From positions 1 to 26,762 of the forward strand of contig CAVGGQ010000022.1 of assembly GCA_963628785.1 (NCBI GenBank): a stretch of 26,762 bases of DNA, written 5' to 3'. Below, piece by piece: positions 1 to 7,970 of this stretch. Numbering within the stretch: position 1 is the stretch's first letter; each line of letters opens with the position of its first letter. The notes below the pieces were generated by a model, which saw only the letters and a program-made list of their open reading frames with translations, did no database searches and had not been told where the DNA came from. This stretch comes from Apopatocola sp963628785. Its GTDB lineage: Bacteria; Bacillota; Clostridia; Oscillospirales; Oscillospiraceae. Position numbers and translations under genes: made by a program.

Positions 1-111
1 GTCGATATCTATGCTTCCGTCCTTGCTTTGAACCTGTGGAAGAAGCTGCGGCTTCGTTTTGCGCAAATTTATAATTTCCTATTTTTCTCGCTGTTTCTGG
101 TCGCTTCTTGA
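1..111 (+). CDS. C-terminal fragment of an unidentified protein, possibly a transposase
   Basis: Frame 1 is open from the window edge to a TGA at 109-111 and encodes about 36 residues rich in Leu, Phe and basic residues, beginning VDIYASVLALNLWKKLRL. A hydrophobic/basic tail with an 'ALNLxKL'-like stretch resembles the C-terminus of several DDE transposases, but this is a resemblance from memory and no catalytic residue is inside the window. The stop is followed by a pair of short direct repeats (cactaagtaa at 134-143 and 146-155) and then a strong terminator, which fits the end of an independent unit. It could equally be the tail of an unrelated gene. Confidence 0.35.
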   Translation, partial: VDIYASVLALNLWKKLRLRFAQIYNFLFFSLFLVAS

Positions 112-172
112 AAGTAAGTCCTTGTGCAGGAGGCACTAAGTAAGACACTAAGTAAATGAAGCCAAAGCAAAG

Positions 173-214
173 AGTTCCCGTACACATAAGCCTAAATGTG
201 TACGGGAACTTTTT
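173..214 (+). terminator. Strong Rho-independent terminator
   Basis: A perfect 15-bp stem (173-187 paired with 196-210) closes an 8-nt loop and is followed at once by TTTT. It lies 60 nt after the stop of the upstream fragment and before the addB promoter, so it separates the two transcription units. The short ORF readings across it are not credible genes. Confidence 0.85.
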
Positions 215-273
215 GTGCTCGAATGCGGATGTAAAGTGCAAGCTTTTCGCAGAACTATTTGCTTCGAACGAGC

Positions 274-302
274 TTGCCAGGCGGCTTGGGGATTGGTATA
301 AT
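274..302 (+). promoter_or_regulatory. Sigma-70/SigA promoter for addBA
   Basis: TTGCCA (274-279) and TATAAT (297-302) are separated by 17 bp, a near-consensus housekeeping promoter. The predicted start, near 309, leaves a leader of about 93 nt before the addB ATG at 402. The leader contains an 8-bp hairpin (GCTGCAGT at 326-333 with ACTGCAGC at 346-353) that lacks a T-run, so it is not a terminator. Confidence 0.7.
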
Positions 303-401
303 GAAAGACGACAGAAAATCCATACGCTGCAGTCCGTTTTATAGTACTGCAGCTGCGCAATACTGTGACGGTAATGAAAGACATCAAGGAGGAAAAACAC
401 T

Positions 402-3400
402 ATGCTGCGGCTTATACTCGGACGGGCCGGGACCGGCAAGACGGCGCAGCTGTTCTCGGAGATCGCGGAGCGATGCGCCAAAGGAGAAAAAGGCAGCTTC
501 CTGATCGTACCCGAGCAGTACAGCCATGAGGCCGAACGCGAGCTCGCCCGCCGCTGCGGAGATTCCGCGAGCCTCTATTCCGAGGTGCTCTCATTTTCGC
601 GCCTCGCGCACCGCGTGGCCATCGGCTGCGGCGGCAGCGCACGGGTGTATATCGACAAGCCCGGGCGCTTTCTGCAGCTGTCTCTGGCGCTGGCGCAGAC
701 GGAAGGCGCACTTCGCGTCTACGGCGGCAGCACCCGTTCGCCCGAACGGATGGAACAGCTCCTCGCGGCGCTCGATGAGCTCCATTTCGGCTGCGCCACG
801 CCCGACGCCATGCGCGCGGCAGCCGAGCGTGCCGATGCTTCGCTCGCGGCAAAGCTGCGCGACCTGGCGCTTTTGCAGGAAGCGCTCGATGCGCTCTCCG
901 CGCAGAGCGGAGCGGATCCCGCCAGTCGGCTGGATGTACTGGCTGAACAGCTTCCGGAATGCATATGGCTTCGCGGCGCCGAATTTTATATCGACGGCTT
1001 CACAGACTTCACGGCGCAGGAGCGACGCGTCATCCGCGCTCTGCTCTCGCTCACGAATGTCACGGTGACGCTCGGGTGCGATTCATTCACAGACGGCAGC
1101 GAGGTATTCTCCCTTGCCCGCCGCACGGCGCGCGCCCTGCGCGAGGCCGCCGCCGAGGACGATGTTCCGACGGAGATTGTCACCGTGCCGCGTCCCGCGG
1201 AAACAACGCCGCTCGGTTTTCTGGAAGAAAATCTCTTCGGCTGGACGGACGAGGTATGCGATGCGCACGGTGCGATCCGGCTCCTCCGCGTGGCGAACAA
1301 AACGGCCGAGTGCGACATTGCCGCGGCGGAAATGCGCCGCCTCGTGCGTGAGGAAGGCTGTCGCTGGCGCGATATAGCGGTGGCGGTGCGCGGTTTTGAT
1401 GACTACCGCTCGGTGCTGGAGGAATCCTGCCGCCGCGCCGGCGTTCCGCTCTATGCCACAACGCGCACGGATATTTTTACCCGTCCGCTCCCTACCCTCA
1501 TCGCATCCGCCTTCGACATCCTCGCCGACGGCTGGAGCTACGAGAGCATGTTCGGCTATCTCAAAACCGGCCTCACCGGCATCATGCGCGAAGAGTGCGA
1601 TATTCTCGAAAACTATGTCCTGCTCTGGTCACTCCGTGGCACGGCGTGGACGCGCCACGAGCCGTGGCGGCAGCATCCGGACGGATTCGGCGGAAAAGTG
1701 ACCGAGGCGTCCGAGGCGCTCCTGGCCCGGCTGAACGAGCTCCGATGCCGTGTGGCGGCACCGCTCAGTCACTTCGCAGAGCGCGGGGCCGAGGCGACCG
1801 ATGCGCGCGGCCAGTGCGAAGCACTCGCGGCCTTCTGGGAGGAACTGAAGCTCCCCGAACGGCTCGAAGAGCGCGCCGCCGCACTGGAGGAAGCGGGTGA
1901 ACTGCAGACGGCGGCGGAATACCGCCAGCTCTGGGAGATCATCGTATCCGCTCTCGAGCAGTGCGAAGCGATCCTCGGCAGCATGCCGCTCTCACAGGAG
2001 GACTTCGGTCGGCTTTTCCGCCGCATGCTCTCGCAGTACGATGTCGGCACTATTCCCGTGGCGCTCGACCGCGTAACAGCGGGCGACTTTGACCGCATGC
2101 GCCGCCGCAGCATCCGCCATCTTTTTGTGCTCGGCGCCTCGGACGACCGCATTCCCTGCGTAGGCGACGGCAGCGGCGTATTTACCGACACCGAGCGCGA
2201 GAAGCTGCGCACCCTGGATATCGACGTCTCCGGCAAGGACGATGACCTCGACCGGGAGTTCAATCTCATATACAGCGTCCTCACGCTGCCGAGCGACACA
2301 CTCACCGTGAGCCGCAGCGCCTTTAACCCGGACGGAAGCGAGACGAGAGCCTCGTTTGTCACCGACCGCATCGCGCGGCTCTTCGGCATTGCGGAGCGGC
2401 AGGGCGATGCCGAAAAGGCGCGTGCGCAGTCGCTCTCGGGCGCCATGGAACTGGCCTGCTCCGGCAACGCCGCCGCCAAAGCCTACTTTGCCGCTCACGG
2501 CAAGGACGAGAAGATCGCCGCCATCGAAAAGGCGGCGGCGGAAGAGCGCGGCAGCCTCACGCGCGAGAGCGTGCGCGCACTCTACGGCCGGGAGCTCCAC
2601 CTCACGGCATCGCGCATCGACAACTTTGCATCATGCCGCTTCCAGTATTTTCTGCGCTACGGCCTGCAGGCTAAACCCCGCGAGAGCGCAAAGTTCAATC
2701 CGCCGGAGCTCGGTACGTTCCTGCACTTCCTGCTGGAAAATGTGGCGCGCGAGGTGTCGCAAAAAGGCGGCTTTGCCGCCGTGGACGAAGATACCGTATC
2801 CGCGCTCACGGATAACTGTGTGCGCGAGTATGTCCGCAAGGAGCTTCAGGATTTCCGCGAAAAAAGCTCGCGGTTCATCTACCTCTTCCGCCGCCTCACC
2901 GAAACGGCACGGCGCGTGGTGCTCGATACGACGCGCGAACTTCGCAACTCGGACTTCAAGCCGCTCGACTTCGAGCTGAATTTCTCCAAAGACAAGGACA
3001 TGCCGCCCATGTCCATCGGCAGCGGTGATACCAAGCTCGTTCTCAACGGCGTGGCTGACCGCGTGGACGGCTGGGAGCACGACGGAAAGCTCTTTATCCG
3101 CATCGTGGACTACAAATCCGGCCGCAAGGAATTTTCCCTCACCGATGTCTGGTACGGCATGGGACTTCAGATGCTCCTCTATCTTTTCACACTCGAGAAA
3201 AACGGCGCGGAACGCTATGGAAAGGAAATTATCCCCGCCGGTGTGCTGTATGTTCCGGCACGCGATATCATGCTGTCCAAGAGCGAGAACATTTCGGACG
3301 AGAAGATCCTTGCGGAAAAGGCCAAGCAGCTCCGCCGCAGCGGGCTCCTTCTGAACGATGAGAAGGTCCTGTGCGCTATGGAGCACGAACCTGGAGGGCA

Positions 3401-3737
3401 GTATCTCCCCATCAGTGTGAACCGCGACAAATGGGATGCCGAAAAGTCACTGGCAACGGCCGAAAACCTCGGCTCGCTCTCCCGCTATCTCGAAGAGATC
3501 CTCGGACGCATGGCGGCGGAGCTTCGCGGCGGCAGCATCTGCGCCGACCCGTGGTATATCTCCGAGCAGGACAATACCTGCCGCACCTGCGACTATTACA
3601 ACGCCTGCCGGTTCAACGAAAATACGGAGAGGTGGCGCTTTAAAACAACTCTCAAAGCACCCGAATTCTGGGAGAAAATCAAGCCGAAAAAGGACGAAGC
3701 ATCCGCGACGGGAGAGGAGGAGCCAACATGCCGCTGA
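402..3737 (+). CDS. addB: ATP-dependent helicase/nuclease AddB
   Basis: This is the AddB subunit of the AddAB helicase-nuclease, which resects double-strand DNA ends and recognises Chi to feed RecA-dependent repair in the cytoplasm. The 1111-aa product starts with a Walker A motif (GRAGTGKT, residues 7-14). It ends with a RecB-type nuclease domain carrying ADRVD and IVDYKSG (Asp903, Lys905). Cys745, Cys1060, Cys1063 and Cys1069 have the spacing of the AddB iron-sulfur cluster (one Cys far upstream, then C-x2-C-x5-C). The length is close to family norm (about 1150). The ATG at 402 is supported by AAGGAGG nine bases upstream. The 3' end overlaps addA by 10 bp, indicating translational coupling. 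Confidence 0.96.
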   Translation: MLRLILGRAGTGKTAQLFSEIAERCAKGEKGSFLIVPEQYSHEAERELARRCGDSASLYSEVLSFSRLAHRVAIGCGGSARVYIDKPGRFLQLSLALAQTEGALRVYGGSTRSPERMEQLLAALDELHFGCATPDAMRAAAERADASLAAKLRDLALLQEALDALSAQSGADPASRLDVLAEQLPECIWLRGAEFYIDGFTDFTAQERRVIRALLSLTNVTVTLGCDSFTDGSEVFSLARRTARALREAAAEDDVPTEIVTVPRPAETTPLGFLEENLFGWTDEVCDAHGAIRLLRVANKTAECDIAAAEMRRLVREEGCRWRDIAVAVRGFDDYRSVLEESCRRAGVPLYATTRTDIFTRPLPTLIASAFDILADGWSYESMFGYLKTGLTGIMREECDILENYVLLWSLRGTAWTRHEPWRQHPDGFGGKVTEASEALLARLNELRCRVAAPLSHFAERGAEATDARGQCEALAAFWEELKLPERLEERAAALEEAGELQTAAEYRQLWEIIVSALEQCEAILGSMPLSQEDFGRLFRRMLSQYDVGTIPVALDRVTAGDFDRMRRRSIRHLFVLGASDDRIPCVGDGSGVFTDTEREKLRTLDIDVSGKDDDLDREFNLIYSVLTLPSDTLTVSRSAFNPDGSETRASFVTDRIARLFGIAERQGDAEKARAQSLSGAMELACSGNAAAKAYFAAHGKDEKIAAIEKAAAEERGSLTRESVRALYGRELHLTASRIDNFASCRFQYFLRYGLQAKPRESAKFNPPELGTFLHFLLENVAREVSQKGGFAAVDEDTVSALTDNCVREYVRKELQDFREKSSRFIYLFRRLTETARRVVLDTTRELRNSDFKPLDFELNFSKDKDMPPMSIGSGDTKLVLNGVADRVDGWEHDGKLFIRIVDYKSGRKEFSLTDVWYGMGLQMLLYLFTLEKNGAERYGKEIIPAGVLYVPARDIMLSKSENISDEKILAEKAKQLRRSGLLLNDEKVLCAMEHEPGGQYLPISVNRDKWDAEKSLATAENLGSLSRYLEEILGRMAAELRGGSICADPWYISEQDNTCRTCDYYNACRFNENTERWRFKTTLKAPEFWEKIKPKKDEASATGEEEPTCR

Positions 3738-6700
3738 CAGAACATCAGGAATTGGCCGCCGAGAGCCGCGGGGGCGGACGGCTCGTAGCTGCCGCTGCGG
3801 GTTCCGGCAAAACGAAAGTCCTCGTAGAGCGCTTGATGCGCTATGTGGATCGGGGATCGAACATCGACGATTTCATTGTCATCACCTACACTCGCGCCGC
3901 CGCCGGAGAGCTCCGTAGCCGCATATTGTCGGCGCTGAACGAGCGCATTGCGAGCGACCCGACAAACCGCCGTCTGCGCCGCCAGACGGAACTTGTCTGC
4001 CGCGCGAGCATCGGCACCATCGACAGCCTTTGCGGCCGCATCCTGCGCGAGAATACGCATCTTGCCGGCATCTCGCCGGACTTTCGCGTGATCGACGCGC
4101 AGCGCGCCGAGGAACTCCGGAAAACCGTGCTCGACCATGTGCTGGACAAGCTCTATGACTGTCTGGACGATGACTCGGGCGCGAAGGCCCTCGTGGATTC
4201 TTTCGGCGCGGGACGAAACGATGATAAGCTCGCCGAGCTCATCGTGAGTGTGCACGATGCCGTGCAGAGTCACCCCGACCCGGAAGCGTGGCTTTCAGAA
4301 CAGCGCAAAGCACTGGCCGTTTCGGTCGGAGAGGACGCGGGGCAAAACGAGTGGGGCAAGTATCTCCTCGACCGTACGGTAAAAGAAGCCGAGTACTGGG
4401 CCGGACGCATCGATGATGTGATCGCCGAGCTTGCCGACTCCGAGGATGAAAATTTGAAGAAGGCTTACTATAAAAGTCTCTGTGAGGGCTCGGACGGCCT
4501 TCATGATCTTGCCCGTGCCGCAGCTGTCGGCTGGGATAAAGCCAAAGAAGCAAGTGCGGTCAAATTCGGCCGCGCCGGACGGTATAAGACAGAAGACGGC
4601 GGCCATGTCATTACAGACAAAGAGAGGGCGAAAAACCGCATTCTCGCCGTACGCGAACCGTGCAAAAAGATGTGCGAGGTATGGAAAAGCCGCTTTGCCT
4701 ACGGCTCGGAAACACTGCTCGCGGAGATCACATCCACGCGCCCTGCTATGGATGCGCTGCTCTCCCTCACCTTGGAGCTCGACCGGGCCTATGCCGCCGA
4801 AAAGCGGCGGCAGGGACTGTGCGACTTCTCCGACCAGGAGCACATGGTGCTCCGCCTTTTAAAGAATGAGGAAAACGGCCTCGCTGCCTCGCTCTCCGCA
4901 CGGTACGCCGAGGTGCTCGTAGACGAGTATCAGGATGTGAATGCCTGTCAGGACGCCCTCTTCCAATTGCTGTCCGACGGCGGGAAAAAGCTCTTCATGG
5001 TGGGCGATGTAAAGCAGTCCATTTACCGCTTCCGTCTCGCAGACCCTACCATCTTTCTGCAGAAATACGAATCCTGGAACAACATAACGCCGGGTACGCC
5101 CGAAGGCGAGCCGGGCCGCATCCTCCTGCAGGATAACTTCCGCTCGCGTCCCGAGGTGCTCAATGCGGCAAACCATGTGTTCCGCAGCATCATGTCGCAC
5201 CGACTCGGCGAGATCGAGTATGACGATGCCGCCGAGTTGCGCTCCGGCCGCCCGTTCCCCGAGGGCGCGGGCGCAAAGGCGGAGCTCGTGCTCCTGCAGC
5301 CCCCGAGCAAGGAGGACGAGGACCCGGACGCAGACACGGAAGACACAGACGGCGATGACAGCAGCCAGCGACCCGATAAGGTACGGATGGAGGCCCGCTA
5401 TGTGTCATCGCGCATCCGTCAAATGGTGGATTCCCATGAAAAGGTCACCACGGACGACAATACGGTGCGCGATTGCACCTACGGAGACTTCGCCATATTG
5501 CTCCGCTCCGGCGTGAATATCGCGCCGCGCTACACCGAGTCATTGGCCGAACTGGGGATCCCGTCCGTATCGCAGCAGGGCGGCGGCTTTTACCGCTCCA
5601 CGGAGATCACGGCGCTCCTTTCGATGCTCGCCGTGATCGACAACCCCCGGCAGGACGTGGCGCTCATTGCTGCCCTCCGCTCTCCGCTTTTCGGCTTTAC
5701 GGCCGACGAGCTCTCCGCCATCCGCGCCGCCGATAAGAATTCGGATTTCTATACCGCCCTCTGCCGGCGCGCTGAGGAAGACGCGCGCTGCGCGGAGTTT
5801 CTCGCACAGCTCTCGGAGCTGCGTGCGGTAGCACAGGACATTTCGGTCGAGGCGCTACTGGAACGCGTGTGCGACAAAACGGATCTCTACGCACTGCTCA
5901 CCGCCATGCCGAACGGCGATGCCCGCCGCGAAAATGTGCACATTCTTGCGGACTTCGCCCGTCAGTTCGAACAGGAAGGCTACCGCGGCCTCTTCCGTTT
6001 TGTGCAGTGGATGAAGCAGCTGGCCGAAAACGGCGACGAGCCGCGCACCGGCTCGCTTGAGAGCCGCGATGCCGTGCAGATCGTCACGATCCACCGCTCC
6101 AAGGGTCTGGAGTACCCCATCGTATTTCTTGCCTCCGCAGGAAAGCAGTTCAATCTGAGAGACGCCAGAGAGCCGGTGCTCATCCATCCCAAACTCGGCG
6201 TCGGCGGCAAGGTCATCGATGTCCATCGCGGCATCACCTATCCGACGCTCGCGTGGCGCGCGCTGTCCGAGAAGAAAAAAGAAGAGGCACTCTCCGAGGA
6301 GATGCGCGTGCTGTATGTTGGCATGACGCGTCCGAAGGATCGTCTGATCATCACGGCGACCTGGGCGGATGTCAACGGAACGCTCACAAAGCTCCGCGAA
6401 GGGCTTACTTCTCCCATCTCACCGGAGCTCCTCCGCAAAGACACATCATGCGCCAACTGGCTCGCCCGCGCGGCGCTCCTGAGCGAGAATATGGGAGAGG
6501 ATGATCCGTTGCCGTATCACGTCGTCTGTCTCGGCAAGGACGAGCCGCAGAAGATCGCCCCGGTCGAGGAGCCGACGCCCGATGCGGCCGAGTGCGCGGA
6601 GTTTACTGCCGTGCTCGACTGGAACTACCCGTATGCATGGGCGGAGGGACTGCCATCCAAAATCACGGCGAGCGCTCTCGAGGGGACGGACGCCGATCCC

Positions 6701-7303
6701 GACACCGAGAGCATCGCCCCCGCACCGAAGCACCGCCGCAGCTTCCGGATGCCGAACTTCGGCAAAAAAGACGCGCCGCTCACCGGCACCGCCAAAGGCG
6801 TTGCCGTCCACACAGTGCTGCAGTTCATCAATTACGCGCTTGTGGAAACGCCGGAAGGCGTGCAAAGCGAGGTCGACCGTCTGCTTGCCGCCGGCCACAT
6901 CACGCCTGCGCAGGCTGCCTCAGTCGAGCCGGAGCGCATCTGCGCCCTCTTTGCATCGCCCATCGGCCGGCGGATCCTGCACGCCGATGAAGTGTGGCGC
7001 GAGCTTCGCTTCTCCATGCTCACACCCGCCGAGCGCGTGTTCGGCGTTCCGACCGGAGAAGAAGTGCTCCTGCAGGGCGTGGCCGACTGCTGCTTCCGCG
7101 AGGGCGATTTGCTCACGGTCGTGGACTACAAGACCGACTTCGTGACCGAAGAGACGCTCGCCGAGCATGCCGCGGAGTATGCCCCGCAGATCCGCGCCTA
7201 CGCCGCCGCCCTGGAACGGCTGTTGAAAAAGCCGGTCCGAGAAGGCGTCCTATACTTCCTGCGCACCGGCCAAAGCGTCGCCGTAAACTGCAAAGACAGG
7301 TAA
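3728..7303 (+). CDS. addA: ATP-dependent helicase/nuclease AddA
   Basis: This 1191-aa UvrD/Rep-superfamily helicase with a C-terminal nuclease is the motor subunit of AddAB. Visible motifs in order are Walker A AAAGSGKT (22-29), motif Ia ITYTRAAAGEL, motif II VDEYQD (Asp399-Glu400), GDVKQSIYRFR, motif IV DNFRSRPEV, motif V TIHRSKGLEYPIVFL and motif VI VLYVGMTRPKDRLI. The nuclease part carries GVAVHTVLQ and VVDYKTD (Asp1133, Lys1135). The product is slightly shorter than the B. subtilis protein but has all expected blocks. The start lies inside the end of addB and is preceded by a GAGGAGG ribosome-binding site. No convincing terminator follows before the tRNA promoter at 7360. Confidence 0.96.
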   Translation: MPLTEHQELAAESRGGGRLVAAAAGSGKTKVLVERLMRYVDRGSNIDDFIVITYTRAAAGELRSRILSALNERIASDPTNRRLRRQTELVCRASIGTIDSLCGRILRENTHLAGISPDFRVIDAQRAEELRKTVLDHVLDKLYDCLDDDSGAKALVDSFGAGRNDDKLAELIVSVHDAVQSHPDPEAWLSEQRKALAVSVGEDAGQNEWGKYLLDRTVKEAEYWAGRIDDVIAELADSEDENLKKAYYKSLCEGSDGLHDLARAAAVGWDKAKEASAVKFGRAGRYKTEDGGHVITDKERAKNRILAVREPCKKMCEVWKSRFAYGSETLLAEITSTRPAMDALLSLTLELDRAYAAEKRRQGLCDFSDQEHMVLRLLKNEENGLAASLSARYAEVLVDEYQDVNACQDALFQLLSDGGKKLFMVGDVKQSIYRFRLADPTIFLQKYESWNNITPGTPEGEPGRILLQDNFRSRPEVLNAANHVFRSIMSHRLGEIEYDDAAELRSGRPFPEGAGAKAELVLLQPPSKEDEDPDADTEDTDGDDSSQRPDKVRMEARYVSSRIRQMVDSHEKVTTDDNTVRDCTYGDFAILLRSGVNIAPRYTESLAELGIPSVSQQGGGFYRSTEITALLSMLAVIDNPRQDVALIAALRSPLFGFTADELSAIRAADKNSDFYTALCRRAEEDARCAEFLAQLSELRAVAQDISVEALLERVCDKTDLYALLTAMPNGDARRENVHILADFARQFEQEGYRGLFRFVQWMKQLAENGDEPRTGSLESRDAVQIVTIHRSKGLEYPIVFLASAGKQFNLRDAREPVLIHPKLGVGGKVIDVHRGITYPTLAWRALSEKKKEEALSEEMRVLYVGMTRPKDRLIITATWADVNGTLTKLREGLTSPISPELLRKDTSCANWLARAALLSENMGEDDPLPYHVVCLGKDEPQKIAPVEEPTPDAAECAEFTAVLDWNYPYAWAEGLPSKITASALEGTDADPDTESIAPAPKHRRSFRMPNFGKKDAPLTGTAKGVAVHTVLQFINYALVETPEGVQSEVDRLLAAGHITPAQAASVEPERICALFASPIGRRILHADEVWRELRFSMLTPAERVFGVPTGEEVLLQGVADCCFREGDLLTVVDYKTDFVTEETLAEHAAEYAPQIRAYAAALERLLKKPVREGVLYFLRTGQSVAVNCKDR

Positions 7304-7359
7304 AGGCGTCGCCGCACATAACTTTTTTCGGAAAAATCGAAAAAAATTCACGATTCCGC

Positions 7360-7387
7360 TTGACATTCTCCGCAAATCGGATATAAT
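7360..7387 (+). promoter_or_regulatory. Consensus promoter of tRNA-Gln
   Basis: TTGACA (7360-7365) and TATAAT (7382-7387) are both perfect consensus hexamers with a 16-bp spacer. The tRNA begins 20 nt downstream of the -10 element, as expected for a strongly expressed stable RNA. Confidence 0.85.
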
Positions 7388-7407
7388 ATCCCTTGCGTTT
7401 GCGAAAT

Positions 7408-7481
7408 AGCGGGATTGTGTAAAGGTAGCACAGCGGACTCTGACTCCGTATGTGAGGGTTCGAATCCTTCTCCCGCTGCCA
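7408..7481 (+). tRNA. tRNA-Gln (anticodon CUG)
   Basis: The 74-nt gene folds as a full cloverleaf. The acceptor arm is AGCGGGA with TCCCGCT, the D-loop contains GG, the anticodon loop reads CT-CTG-AC, and the T arm contains GGTTCGAATCC. The discriminator is G and the 3' CCA is encoded. The CTG anticodon reads CAG codons, which are common in this GC-rich DNA, so this is probably the second Gln isoacceptor beside a UUG tRNA elsewhere in the genome. Confidence 0.93.
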
Positions 7482-7488
7482 AACAGAT

Positions 7489-7534
7489 AAGCCTGAAACT
7501 CTTTGAGGATCAAAGAGTTTCAGGCTTTTGCTTT
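7489..7534 (+). terminator. Rho-independent terminator of tRNA-Gln
   Basis: A perfect 18-bp stem (7489-7506 with 7510-7527) with a 3-nt loop ends in TTTTGCTTT. It begins 8 nt after the tRNA CCA end. The opposite strand may also use it to end the VOC gene at 7551, although the T-run on that side is weak. Confidence 0.85.
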
Positions 7535-7550
7535 GCTCAAAAACAGCCGT

Positions 7551-7898
7551 TTATCCGCGGAGGATGTGGATGGCAAAACCGCCGTATTCGCCGCTTAGGT
7601 AGATGTTTTTCAGCTTGCCTTCGTCGTTGTATTTTGCCGTTTCTTCAAGGAAGGAGAAGCCCTTTTCCCGAAGTTCTTCCACGGCGCTATTCAAATCGGG
7701 CGTGGAGAGGGCGATGTGCCCGTTCTTGCCGAGATAGGGGGACTTCATGCACTCGAAGAGCGCACCCGCAAACTCGGATTTCTGCCCGTGACGCGGCGCA
7801 AGGTTGAACATGCCGGACAGAAACTCCGCCAGCTTCAGCGCCTCTTCCGGGTTCGGCGTATTGATGCCGATATGCGTAAGGGTAAATGTGTTTTTCAT
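7551..7898 (-). CDS. Single-domain VOC (glyoxalase-like) protein
   Basis: The 115-aa product is one vicinal-oxygen-chelate fold unit. It has an N-terminal THIGINTPNPEEAL strand-helix, a central KNGHIAL strand and a C-terminal GGFAIHIL strand. His residues in these three strands are candidates for metal binding. From memory it resembles the extra VOC domain fused to some clostridial KDPG/KHG aldolases, but here it stands alone; the substrate is unknown. The ATG has AAGGAG upstream on the minus strand. The gene lies immediately behind the terminator of the TRAP operon, so it is probably reached only by read-through or from a promoter not seen here. Confidence 0.85.
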   Translation of the reverse strand: MKNTFTLTHIGINTPNPEEALKLAEFLSGMFNLAPRHGQKSEFAGALFECMKSPYLGKNGHIALSTPDLNSAVEELREKGFSFLEETAKYNDEGKLKNIYLSGEYGGFAIHILRG

Positions 7899-7910
7899 AT
7901 GGATACTCCT

Positions 7911-7949
7911 TTTAAAAAACGGACGACTCCCGCGAGGAGCCGCCCGTTT
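7911..7949 (-). terminator. Terminator at the end of the acid-sugar/TRAP operon
   Basis: On the minus strand a roughly 14-bp stem with two G-U pairs (arms at 7936-7949 and 7917-7931) is followed by six Ts. It starts about 20 nt after the TRAP permease stop. The ribosome-binding site of the VOC gene overlaps the end of the T-run, which is an unusually tight arrangement. Confidence 0.75.
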
Positions 7950-7970
7950 GGTTTTAATGAAAAGCGAAGA

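Noticed and set aside
156..344. A 62-codon ORF before addB.
   Set aside because: It passes through the terminator hairpin and the addB promoter and has no good ribosome-binding site.
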